Positions 1 to 6,230 of a DNA stretch of 26,266 bases are shown piece by piece; position 1 is the first letter of the stretch, and the number at the start of each line of letters is the position of its first letter. The translations under genes and the position numbers were made by a program. Under the pieces are notes generated by a model. That model was not told the DNA's origin. It searched no databases and saw only the letters and a program-made list of their open reading frames with translations. The DNA is from a virus: IMG/VR virus record IMGVR_UViG_3300023180_000348, positions 1 to 26,266 of that record, one strand, 5' to 3'.

Positions 1-26
1 GCCACATACCAAAGGGAACAACCCCA

Positions 27-269
27 ATGACCTCCTCCACTCAGAACCTTCTCCAGATCGCCGCCGACCTCAACGCCGCTGGCAAGACCGTGAAGGTTAC
101 CGTGCTCCCCACCCGTAAGGCGAAGAAGAGCGAGCTGGTGTTCTCCATGACCAAGGGCCCCCGTACCAACACCAACCGCCGTGGGCAGGCATACGCTGGA
201 CACGCCACCTCTTCCCGTGACCTCACGGTAGAGGGCAACCGTGCCGCCTACTTCAAGACCAGCGGTTGA
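27..269 (+). CDS. Small basic protein of unknown function (80 aa)
   Basis: I do not recognise this protein. It has 80 residues, many Lys/Arg (for example the RKAKK run near residue 30 and TNTNRRG near 48-54), no cysteine, no signal peptide and no membrane segment. The ATG is preceded by AAAGGGA at 11-17, a reasonable ribosome binding site. The reading frame has a strong bias for C or G in the third codon position, which supports true coding and contrasts with the A+T-rich late genes further right. The stop codon is followed by a G/C hairpin. A nucleic-acid or structural role would fit the basic composition, but that is inference only. Confidence 0.7.
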   Translation: MTSSTQNLLQIAADLNAAGKTVKVTVLPTRKAKKSELVFSMTKGPRTNTNRRGQAYAGHATSSRDLTVEGNRAAYFKTSG

Positions 270-289
270 GCAGGGTGCCAGCTCAGTTC

Positions 290-309
290 GGGGGGTTTAT
301 ATCCCCCCC
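290..309 (+). terminator. G6/C7 hairpin downstream of first gene
   Basis: Six G (290-295) and seven C (303-309) flank the loop TTTATAT, giving a very stable six-pair stem 20 bases after the stop codon of the first gene. There is no T tract after it (the following bases are TACCCCTAACC), so it is not a classical intrinsic terminator; it may stop transcription or protect a 3' end. From 310 to 428 I see nothing else convincing. Confidence 0.4.
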
Positions 310-428
310 TACCCCTAACCCTTAACTAAAAGCGCTGGGTCCCTCCAATCTATAAAAGTATGCGTCCGAGAGGGCTTTATAAGACTCAACCTTTTTCTGT
401 AGCCCCCAAGGGATAAACGCAAAGTGAT

Positions 429-508
429 TCCGTGGTCCTCAAAAAATTTCCGTGGGCCACAAAGACTCCATAGGGTCAAGCTAAATACTCCGTAAGCCGC
501 AAAGGTAC
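429..508 (+). repeat. Degenerate ~20-bp tandem repeat, four units
   Basis: Four consecutive units begin at 429, 449, 467 and 489 (lengths 20, 18, 22, 20). Three begin TCCGT and one TCCAT, and the best preserved units continue with a GGCCAC/GCCGC-like core and CAAAG. The second contains the odd palindrome GTGG-G-CCAC (452-460). The array ends two bases before the ATG at 510, so the last unit supplies the AAAGG ribosome binding site. Its function is unknown; operator-like binding sites or slippage remnants are both possible. Confidence 0.4.
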
Positions 509-509
509 T

Positions 510-671
510 ATGAGCGACTTAATTTTTCATGTCTATAAGGACGATAAAGTCAAAGCGCACAATCTGACAGCAGACGAACTGGAAACTCTCATTAACTCCA
601 AGAAAGTAAAACTTGGAGAGGATGAGATTTTACCGTTAGAACGGTCAAAAAACACTGACGGCTCGTATTGA
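510..671 (+). CDS. Small acidic/lysine-rich protein (53 aa), unknown function
   Basis: The frame starts MSDLIFHVYKDDKVKAH and ends NTDGSY before TGA at 669-671. It gives 53 residues rich in Lys, Asp and Glu, with a likely helix in the middle (TADELETLINSKK, residues 20-32). The start is supported by AAAGG at 501-505, four bases upstream of the stretch to ATG. The protein is too short for a family call. Support for coding comes from the ribosome site, plausible composition and the fit between the upstream repeat array and the downstream promoter. Its stop codon lies inside the -35 box of the promoter for the next gene, so the two transcription units abut tightly. Confidence 0.6.
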   Translation: MSDLIFHVYKDDKVKAHNLTADELETLINSKKVKLGEDEILPLERSKNTDGSY

Positions 672-697
672 CAAAGAGCCTATATACGTTGTATGAT
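668..697 (+). promoter_or_regulatory. sigma70-type (early) promoter
   Basis: A perfect -35 box TTGACA (668-673) is followed after 18 bases by TATGAT (692-697), five of six matches to the -10 consensus. Transcription would start near 704, leaving about 19 bases before the ATG at 723. This is the pattern of cyanophage early promoters read by the host RNA polymerase, and it would drive the chain of overlapping genes from 723 to 2753. Confidence 0.65.
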
Positions 698-722
698 TTC
701 ATTAAACCACTGAGAATTTTTC

Positions 723-1475
723 ATGGCAAAAGGATTTAAAGTACAGGCAGCGACTCCAACCGCGCCTGCGGACGATTTCGATATCGAAAAGGTAAGGGAA
801 GATATTCGCGGCAAGAAGATTGTATTTTGTCTTCCTGGACGTGGATGTTCTTACACGTTTCTGAAGAACTTTGTGCAACTGTGTTTTGATTTGGTACAAG
901 CTGGTGCAGCGATTCAGATCTCACAGGATTATAGTTCAATGGTGAACTTTGCACGTTGTAAGGTTCTTGGAGCGAATGTGTTGCGTGGAAAGAACCAGAT
1001 TCCTTGGGATGGGAAACTCGAATATGATTATCAGTTGTGGATTGATAATGACATTGTTTTCAATTCTGAAAGTTTCTGGCGTCTCTATCAGTTAGGGATG
1101 GAGAAAGAGATCGCAGCTGGTTGGTATGCCACTGAGGATGGTCACACAACATCCGTTGCACACTGGCTCGAAGAAGATGACTTTGTGAAGAACCGTGGTG
1201 TGATGAACCACGAAACCGTTGAGACCATCTCGAAGAAACGTCAACCATTCACTGTGGACTACACAGGTTTTGGTTGGGTTCTGATCAAGAAGGGCGTCTT
1301 CGAGAATCTCGAATATCCCTGGTTTGCACCTCAAATGCAGGTCTTCGAATCTGGTGAGGTTCAGGACATGTGTGGTGAGGATGTCAGCTTCTGTCTCGAT
1401 GCAAAGAAACAGGGCTTAGAGATCTGGTGCGATCCTAAGATTCGTGTCGGTCATGAAAAGACTCGAATCATCTGA
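723..1475 (+). CDS. Putative GT-A fold glycosyltransferase (250 aa)
   Basis: The protein looks like a GT-A nucleotide-sugar transferase. After a disordered start (residues 1-30), a beta strand KKIVFCLPGR opens the Rossmann-like half. LWIDNDIVF (residues 105-113) carries a DxD metal-binding motif at D108/D110, GFGWVLIKKGVF (182-193) follows, and GEDVSFCLDAKKQG (218-231) resembles the acidic acceptor motif of family 2-like enzymes. H244 near the C-terminus could be a metal ligand, as in many GT-A enzymes. The length of 250 residues suits a single catalytic domain without membrane segments. It is the first gene after the promoter at 668-697, and its 3' end overlaps the next gene. It may modify phage structural proteins or host surface sugars, but the donor and acceptor cannot be read from the sequence. 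A catalytically inactive relative is possible. Confidence 0.6.
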   Translation: MAKGFKVQAATPTAPADDFDIEKVREDIRGKKIVFCLPGRGCSYTFLKNFVQLCFDLVQAGAAIQISQDYSSMVNFARCKVLGANVLRGKNQIPWDGKLEYDYQLWIDNDIVFNSESFWRLYQLGMEKEIAAGWYATEDGHTTSVAHWLEEDDFVKNRGVMNHETVETISKKRQPFTVDYTGFGWVLIKKGVFENLEYPWFAPQMQVFESGEVQDMCGEDVSFCLDAKKQGLEIWCDPKIRVGHEKTRII

Positions 1476-1629
1476 GGTTTATAGGGTTTGTGTCGAAGGG
1501 CGCGTAGTCTTCTCGGGTAGTGAAGATGAAGCCCTTGACATGATCCATGAACTTTCGGTAAACTATTACGAAACGGGTGAACCAGACCCGTCCACCGTTA
1601 CACTCGAACGAATTCCTGAGAATGGCTAA
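1453..1629 (+). CDS. Small conserved-looking protein (58 aa), unknown function
   Basis: The frame gives a compact protein of mixed strand/helix character: a strand segment EVYRVCVEGRVVFSG, a helix DEALDMIHELS, then an acidic proline-containing tail. I prefer the ATG at 1453; a GTG at 1444 in the same frame would add three residues. It overlaps the end of the glycosyltransferase gene by 23 bases and its own stop overlaps the start of the next gene, so translation is probably coupled. There is no clear ribosome binding site, as expected for a coupled internal cistron. I do not recognise a function. Confidence rests on the uninterrupted tight packing and protein-like composition. Confidence 0.7.
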   Translation: MKRLESSEVYRVCVEGRVVFSGSEDEALDMIHELSVNYYETGEPDPSTVTLERIPENG

Positions 1630-1768
1630 ACTGAAAGCATCCCTGACAGGGAAAACAATTATTCAATCAAAACCGAAGAATACTCGACAGGGCTGCGGTC
1701 AACATACTAAATATGCCGCAACTTCACGAAACAAAGCACGTAAGCGTTACCGAGGTCAAGGAAAATGA
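1622..1768 (+). CDS. Very basic small protein (48 aa), cyanophage-type hypothetical
   Basis: The start is set at the ATG at 1622 ([17 protein letters not shown]), which overlaps the previous stop. An earlier in-frame ATG at 1577 would add 15 residues lying wholly inside the preceding gene and is less likely. The 48 residues hold a large excess of Lys and Arg, with a tail of the form [16 protein letters not shown], and one cysteine. Short, strongly basic proteins with this [14 protein letters not shown] opening are, as far as I recall, widespread in T4-like cyanophages without known role. Nucleic-acid or ribosome binding is a guess from charge. The stop TGA overlaps the ferredoxin start as ATGA, indicating translational coupling. 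Confidence 0.75.
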   Translation: MAKLKASLTGKTIIQSKPKNTRQGCGQHTKYAATSRNKARKRYRGQGK

Positions 1769-2052
1769 GTTATAACATCGAACTTCGCACTCCAGAAGGA
1801 ACCGTAAACATCACCTGTGATGAAGACACCTACATCCTCGACGCAGCAGACGAACAAGGAGTTGATCTTCCATATAGTTGCCGTGCTGGTGCATGTTCTT
1901 CTTGCGCCGGCAAGGTTCTTGAAGGGACTGTGGACAACGAAGATCAAACCTTCCTTGATGACGAACAGATGGAAGCCGGTTACGCACTCCTTTGCGTGGC
2001 TCGTCCAACTAGTGATCTTGTCATTCAAACGGATGTTGAAGAGGAACTCTGA
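1765..2052 (+). CDS. petF: Plant-type [2Fe-2S] ferredoxin (95 aa)
   Basis: This is a soluble one-electron carrier of the photosynthetic ferredoxin family. The cluster ligands are plain: CRAGACSSC gives C39, C44 and C47, and the fourth, C77, sits in YALLCVARP. The length of 95 residues and the acidic C-terminus (DVEEEL) match cyanobacterial PetF, including the acidic surface used to dock ferredoxin-NADP reductase and other partners. In infected cells a phage ferredoxin could draw electrons from photosystem I or feed phage enzymes such as bilin reductases or ribonucleotide reductase; which partner applies here cannot be seen. The start overlaps the previous stop (ATGA) with GAGG at 1752-1755 as ribosome site, and its stop overlaps the next start (TGATG). 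It is thus a middle gene of a coupled operon, not a recently inserted singleton. Confidence 0.97.
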   Translation: MSYNIELRTPEGTVNITCDEDTYILDAADEQGVDLPYSCRAGACSSCAGKVLEGTVDNEDQTFLDDEQMEAGYALLCVARPTSDLVIQTDVEEEL

Positions 2053-2753
2053 TGCAACTGGTCGTCAATCTCCCTCCACAGAAAGTCTGGGTTCGTAAAG
2101 AATACCTTAGAGACCTTCAGGATGGTCATGGCGAGTTTGTAGAAGGCGTCTGGGTGTCGGCTAAGTCGATACCTGGGCGCGCATTTTATTTTGAGACATA
2201 CTTGCCTGAATATGCAGCAATGTATGATAAACTCCCTATCAGTGCATTTGTGTCTCGCCCAGAGACGCCTGACCCCGACCTAGACCTTCCTAATCTACAG
2301 TTTTGGAACTGTATGGACTATGGTGTCAGGTGTATTGAGAAACAGTTCATTGGATCCATGGACTTTGAGTTGAGAACTCGTAACTATGGCTCAATGAAAG
2401 GTGAATATTTGTTTACATTGGATAATTTCCATCCAGATGTAGACATAACTAACTGTAACGTGAGTGAAATTCCAGAAGAACACAAGTCTCATAACTGCAT
2501 TGAGCTTGAAAATGGTCAATTTGCACTCTATCCAAACAACAGGATGCGTATTTTTGACCTCTCGATCACTCCAGAGGAACCAAAAATCCCTGATTTCAAG
2601 GTTTCTACCAAATATTACCAAGTTGAGAATGGTGTAAGATGGGGTAGATTGGGTGATACGGACGAATATTTCTGGAAAACACCTGAAGAAAGTCAACTTT
2701 GTCCAAATTGCGGACAAAATCCTTGCGATGTACGTTGTATAAACGCTGACTAG
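2052..2753 (+). CDS. Unknown protein with C-terminal cysteine cluster (233 aa)
   Basis: I do not recognise the family. The protein is 233 residues long, mixed and aromatic-rich, with no signal peptide or membrane span. The last 17 residues contain CPNCGQNPCDVRC (C217, C220, C225, C229), spaced CxxC-x4-CxxxC. This could bind a zinc ion or form a redox-active cluster; that is inference. Further cysteines occur in the body (FWNCMDYGVRC, NCNVSE, HNCIE). The start overlaps the ferredoxin stop as TGATG and is preceded by GAGGAA (2041-2046), a strong ribosome site that lies inside the ferredoxin gene. Direct coupling to ferredoxin makes a functional link to electron transfer conceivable but unproven. 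It is the last gene of the overlapping chain, followed by a weak terminator. Confidence 0.8.
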   Translation: MQLVVNLPPQKVWVRKEYLRDLQDGHGEFVEGVWVSAKSIPGRAFYFETYLPEYAAMYDKLPISAFVSRPETPDPDLDLPNLQFWNCMDYGVRCIEKQFIGSMDFELRTRNYGSMKGEYLFTLDNFHPDVDITNCNVSEIPEEHKSHNCIELENGQFALYPNNRMRIFDLSITPEEPKIPDFKVSTKYYQVENGVRWGRLGDTDEYFWKTPEESQLCPNCGQNPCDVRCINAD

Positions 2754-2758
2754 GGATA

Positions 2759-2784
2759 GGAACCCCTTAAAAAGTTCTGTTTTT
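2759..2784 (+). terminator. Weak intrinsic terminator candidate
   Basis: GGAAC (2759-2763) can pair with GTTCT (2774-2778, one G-T pair) over a ten-base loop, followed by G and five T (2780-2784). The stem is short, so efficiency would be low. The right arm is shared with the hairpin at 2775-2799, so the two folds exclude each other. Confidence 0.35.
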
Positions 2785-2801
2785 CCTATAAAGACAGAAA
2801 A
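2775..2801 (+). promoter_or_regulatory. Hairpin with late-promoter-like box before small gene
   Basis: TTCTGTTTTT (2775-2784) pairs with AAAGACAGAA (2790-2799) as a ten-pair stem with one G-T pair and loop CCTAT, ending two bases before the ATG at 2802. TATAAAGA (2787-2794) lies in the loop and right arm and differs at one position from the T4 late consensus TATAAATA. Late transcripts starting at the box would lack the hairpin, whereas read-through transcripts would carry it across the start site. Confidence 0.35.
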
Positions 2802-2993
2802 ATGGCTCAAAATCCAGTAGACTTAGGTCAAGATTTTATCAAAAGTGGTATGAGATTGATTACTCATCCCTCTTCTGATGCACTTTTAGACAAAGCTAAG
2901 AAGAAAAAGTACGGAGTTCCAGAAGATAGAATGTCAAGACCATGTGGAGGAGCTGGTGGTTTTGATGATTTCGTTGAACGTTGGCATGAATAG
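2802..2993 (+). CDS. Small protein of unknown function (63 aa)
   Basis: The protein begins MAQNPVDLGQDFIKSGMRL and ends FDDFVERWHE. A likely amphipathic helix spans residues 7-32, followed by KAKKKK, a glycine-rich turn (CGGAGG) and an acidic/aromatic end. I do not recognise it. There is no good ribosome site, only the hairpin described at 2775-2799. It sits between the early-type operon and the baseplate operon, and its stop TAG (2991-2993) directly abuts the exact late promoter of gp25, so it may be expressed with either group. Small proteins in this position are often minor virion or assembly factors in T4-like phages, but nothing here shows this. Confidence 0.65.
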   Translation: MAQNPVDLGQDFIKSGMRLITHPSSDALLDKAKKKKYGVPEDRMSRPCGGAGGFDDFVERWHE

Positions 2994-3001
2994 TATAAAT
3001 A
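2994..3001 (+). promoter_or_regulatory. T4-type late promoter, exact TATAAATA
   Basis: TATAAATA is an exact match to the T4 late promoter consensus, which is read by host polymerase with the gp55-type sigma factor and gp33/gp45. It begins one base after the stop of the preceding gene and lies 23 bases before the gp25 start, leaving a leader of about 18 bases. It is well placed to drive gp25, gp6 and the gp7-like gene as one late unit. Confidence 0.75.
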
Positions 3002-3024
3002 TAGCAGAAAAATTGTGCCGATAG

Positions 3025-3429
3025 ATGCCTGTCACTCGTCAATCACGTCGATTTAAGGACATTTCCTTGTCCTTTAAAAGGCATCCTGTGACTAATGACG
3101 TGGTTGCAATCACAAATGAGGACGCAATCAAGAGATCTGTAAGAAATCTTGTTGAAACTATCAACAATGAACGTCCTTTTAACTCTTTAATTGGTTCAGA
3201 GGTAAGAAAAAGTCTGTTCGAACCAGCTGATCAAGGTCTTTTGACTCGATTAGAGATCGAAATTGAGACTTCTATTAAAAACTTTGAACCAAGAGTCACA
3301 TTAAGAGAGGTAATTGCGTCTCATCCACCAGATAGTAATGAAATTACCGTTGATATTAAGTATGACATTGTTGGATTGGCACTGGAAACACAAGAATTAA
3401 CGTTCATTCTTCAACCGACTAGAGAATAA
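3025..3429 (+). CDS. 25: Baseplate wedge subunit gp25
   Basis: gp25 is the small wedge protein at the sheath-proximal face of the baseplate; it joins the gp6 core bundle and primes sheath polymerisation. The length of 134 residues is close to T4 gp25 (about 132). The family pattern is present: helix and loop NLVETINNERPFNSLIGS (residues 41-58), the conserved FEPR segment with E88-P89-R90 matching the EPR core motif of gp25/TssE proteins, and VTLREVI after it. The ATG lies downstream of an exact late promoter without an evident Shine-Dalgarno sequence, not unusual for cyanobacterial systems. The stop TAA overlaps the gp6 start as TAATG, so gp6 translation is likely coupled. In T4 itself gene 25 is not next to gene 6, so the adjacency is typical of cyanophages. 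Confidence 0.95.
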   Translation: MPVTRQSRRFKDISLSFKRHPVTNDVVAITNEDAIKRSVRNLVETINNERPFNSLIGSEVRKSLFEPADQGLLTRLEIEIETSIKNFEPRVTLREVIASHPPDSNEITVDIKYDIVGLALETQELTFILQPTRE

Positions 3430-5312
3430 TGGCTTTTACTCAATATACGAACCTAGATTTTGAGCAAATTAAAGCCTCTTTGCGTGATTATTTGAGGGCA
3501 AACTCAAATTTCACGGATTTTGACTTCGAAGGATCGAATATGTCGGTCCTTATTGATACATTGGCTTACAATTCGTACATTACGAACTATAATGCCAACA
3601 TGGTAGCCAATGAGGCATTCATTGATAGTGCAACTTTGAGAGAAAATGTAGTTGCATTAGCAAGGAATATTGGTTATGTACCATCATCAAGACGTTCTTC
3701 AGTTGCAAATATTTCATTTACAGTTGATTTGGGTAGTGGAACATCAAAATCAACTGTAACCCTCAAGGCGGGTCTTGTGGCCATCGGTGACGCATCAAAT
3801 ACTAACTTCACCTTCTGTGTTCCAGAAGATATAACATCTCCAGTTGTTGATGGAATTGCTGAATTCACGATTCCCATCAATCAAGGAACATACCTGACAA
3901 AAGAATTCGTTGTTGATACGTCTCAAAACAATCAAAGATTTATTCTTCCAAATCCATTTGTAGATACTTCTACAATTCGCGTAAAAATCAAAGATACTTC
4001 TTCTTCATCTACTTTAAAAACTTATTCTTTGATTGATAATATCGTTGGTATTAAAACTACATCAGAAACATATCTCATTCAAGAAATTCAGGATGAAAGA
4101 TATGAATTAATTTTTGGTGATGGTATCTTTGGTAAGAAGCTATCCAATGGTAATGTTGTAACTGCATCTTATGTTGTATGTGATGGTCCGAATGGTAATG
4201 GAGTCAACAATTTTGCATTCTCTGGAAAATTAGTTGACAATGATGGTGGATTAATTACAACAGGCGTATCTGATATTATAACTAATCAACCATCTCAAAA
4301 TGGAGCAGAGATTGAAAGCATCTCTACAATTAAAAATCTAGCTCCTAGGGTGTATGCATCACAATATAGAGCGGTAACTGCAAATGATTATGAGGCAATC
4401 ATCCCAACAATCTATTCTAATGCTTCTAGTGTGACCGCATATGGTGGTGAGGATGCAACTCCTCCTCAGTTTGGTAAAGTTTTTATCTCAATTAAACCCA
4501 AAAACGGTCAATATGTCTCAGACTTTGATAAGAGACAGATCATTCAAAAACTAAAGAGTTATAGTGTTGCTGGTATTAGACCAGAGTTGATTGATCTGAA
4601 GTATCTGTACATTGAATTAGATAGTACGGTCTATTACAATACAAATATGACCGCAAGTGTCTCTGATTTGAAATCAAAGATTATTAATTCTCTGACAACA
4701 TATAGTGTTTCCGATGATCTGAATAAGTTTGGTGGTAGATTTAAGTATAGTAAGGCGCAGAGAATTATTGATGAAACAGATACTGCGATTACATCAAACA
4801 TCACCAAGGTAATCATTCGCAGAAATCTTGAAGCTGATACAGCTAACTTTGGTCAATATGAATTGTGTTATGGAAATAAATTTCACAATCGTAGACAGGG
4901 ATACAATATCAAATCCACTGGATTCCAGGTAGATGGTATTCGTGGAACTCTTTATTTTTCCGATCAATATGTTAATGAGACTACTGGTAGATTATTTGTC
5001 TTTAGATTAGGAGTAACTGGTGAGCCTGAGGTTGTTATAAAAGATGCCGGCACCGTGAAATATGACGTGGGTGAAATCCTTATAGATACAATAAGGATTA
5101 TATCGACTGTAAAAAATAATGATATCATTGAAATTCAGGCAATACCAGAATCCAACGATATTATTGGTCTAAAAGACCTTTACGTGCAACTTTCAGTACC
5201 AAATACCGTGATTAGTACAGTTGAAGATGTTATTTCAACGGGTGCAGATACTTCTGGTACTAGATTCGTCTCAACTTCCAGCTTCTTAAACGGAAAATAT
5301 ATTAGACAGTAA
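3429..5312 (+). CDS. 6: Baseplate wedge subunit gp6 (627 aa)
   Basis: gp6 is the main wedge protein, of the baseplate J-like family; dimers link neighbouring wedges around the baseplate. The 627 residues are close to T4 gp6 (about 660). Family segments are visible: NANMVANEAFIDSATLREN (residues 55-73) followed by ALARNIGYVPSSRR (76-89), and later RVYASQYRAVTANDYEAI (about 307-324) leading to the C-terminal dimer region with GKVFISIKPKNG (near 349). The last ~150 residues are beta-rich and less familiar. Start and stop both overlap their neighbours as TAATG, so gp25, gp6 and the gp7-like protein are probably made in a coupled series, which suits their joint assembly in one wedge. Confidence 0.95.
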   Translation: MAFTQYTNLDFEQIKASLRDYLRANSNFTDFDFEGSNMSVLIDTLAYNSYITNYNANMVANEAFIDSATLRENVVALARNIGYVPSSRRSSVANISFTVDLGSGTSKSTVTLKAGLVAIGDASNTNFTFCVPEDITSPVVDGIAEFTIPINQGTYLTKEFVVDTSQNNQRFILPNPFVDTSTIRVKIKDTSSSSTLKTYSLIDNIVGIKTTSETYLIQEIQDERYELIFGDGIFGKKLSNGNVVTASYVVCDGPNGNGVNNFAFSGKLVDNDGGLITTGVSDIITNQPSQNGAEIESISTIKNLAPRVYASQYRAVTANDYEAIIPTIYSNASSVTAYGGEDATPPQFGKVFISIKPKNGQYVSDFDKRQIIQKLKSYSVAGIRPELIDLKYLYIELDSTVYYNTNMTASVSDLKSKIINSLTTYSVSDDLNKFGGRFKYSKAQRIIDETDTAITSNITKVIIRRNLEADTANFGQYELCYGNKFHNRRQGYNIKSTGFQVDGIRGTLYFSDQYVNETTGRLFVFRLGVTGEPEVVIKDAGTVKYDVGEILIDTIRIISTVKNNDIIEIQAIPESNDIIGLKDLYVQLSVPNTVISTVEDVISTGADTSGTRFVSTSSFLNGKYIRQ

Positions 5313-6230
5313 TGATCGACACCGCCTCCAAAAAAGTCCAGATCAATCAGATCGTTAGAAGTCAATTACCTAACTTTGTATCTGAAGATAATCCACTTTT
5401 TGTTGACTTTCTTAGTGAGTATTACAAATCTCAAGAATTTCAAGGTGGACCAATTGATATCATTACAAATTTCAATGATTATCAAAAATCAGAGACTTTT
5501 TCGGGTGATTACAGCCTAGTTGGGTTTACAACGTCAGTCGGAAAGGTTCAATCATATGATACAACAATCAATGTTGTGTCTACCAATGGTTGGCCGTCAA
5601 AATATGGTCTTTTAAAGATCGGTGATGAAATTATCACCTATACTGGAATTACTACAAACTCCTTTACGGGTTGTATTCGTGGATTTAGTGGTGTTGAGAA
5701 TCTTCACAAGTCAAATCAACCAGAAACTCTGGTATTTTCTGACACTGAAGCGGGACAGCACATTTCTTCTTCAAGAGTTACTAACTTAAGTAACCTATTT
5801 CTTCAAGAATTTTGGAAAAAGACAAAAACTCAGTTTTTGCCTGGATTTGAAGACAGAATTTTATCAACAAAAGTAGATAAAGCTAATTTCTTAAGACAAG
5901 CTAAGGATTTTTATGCTTCAAAGGGAACTGATGAGGCTATTAAAATTCTTTTCGGTGTTCTGTATGGTCAAAACGCAGATGTAATCAAACCCATTGAATA
6001 TTTGATTACACCATCCGACGCGGATTATGTTGTTACTGTAGATTTAATTGCAGAACTTATTAGTGGTGATCCAAAGGCAGTAATTGGTCAGACTTTGTAT
6101 CAAACTACAAATAATAACATTAATGCGTCTATTTTTAATGTTCAGAATTATCAGAGAAACAATAAACCTTACTTTTTAGTTAGTTTAGCACAAAACTCAA
6201 TCACTGGAACATTTAAAGTAACTGGCGCAT
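5312..6230 (+). other. gp7-like block 1 (coding subregion)
   Basis: This subregion encodes residues 1-306 of the giant protein. It matches the helical part of T4 gp7 that ends with a conserved FYxSKGxxxxxxxLFxVLY segment. The sequence continues with a strand region (YVVTVDLIAELISG, then IGQTLYQTT) that also follows in T4 (DIIVQSDSLTEDLVG, then GQTIYTAT). One IGDEI-type module (residues 92-135) is inserted within it. Confidence 0.7.

Noticed and set aside
372-405. GGGCT (372-376) and AGCCC (401-405) as a terminator stem
   Set aside because: The stem is only five pairs with a 24-base loop and no T tract after the right arm, so it is easily expected by chance.
360-416. An 18-codon open frame (MRPRGLYKTQ...) after TATAAAAG at 351-358
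   Set aside because: It is too short, lacks a ribosome site, and TATAAAAG differs at two positions from the late promoter consensus. There is no independent support.
1577-1621. A longer start for the 48-residue basic protein
   Set aside because: The added 15 residues lie wholly inside the preceding gene in another frame and have no ribosome site; the ATG at 1622 overlaps the preceding stop in the manner of the other operon junctions.
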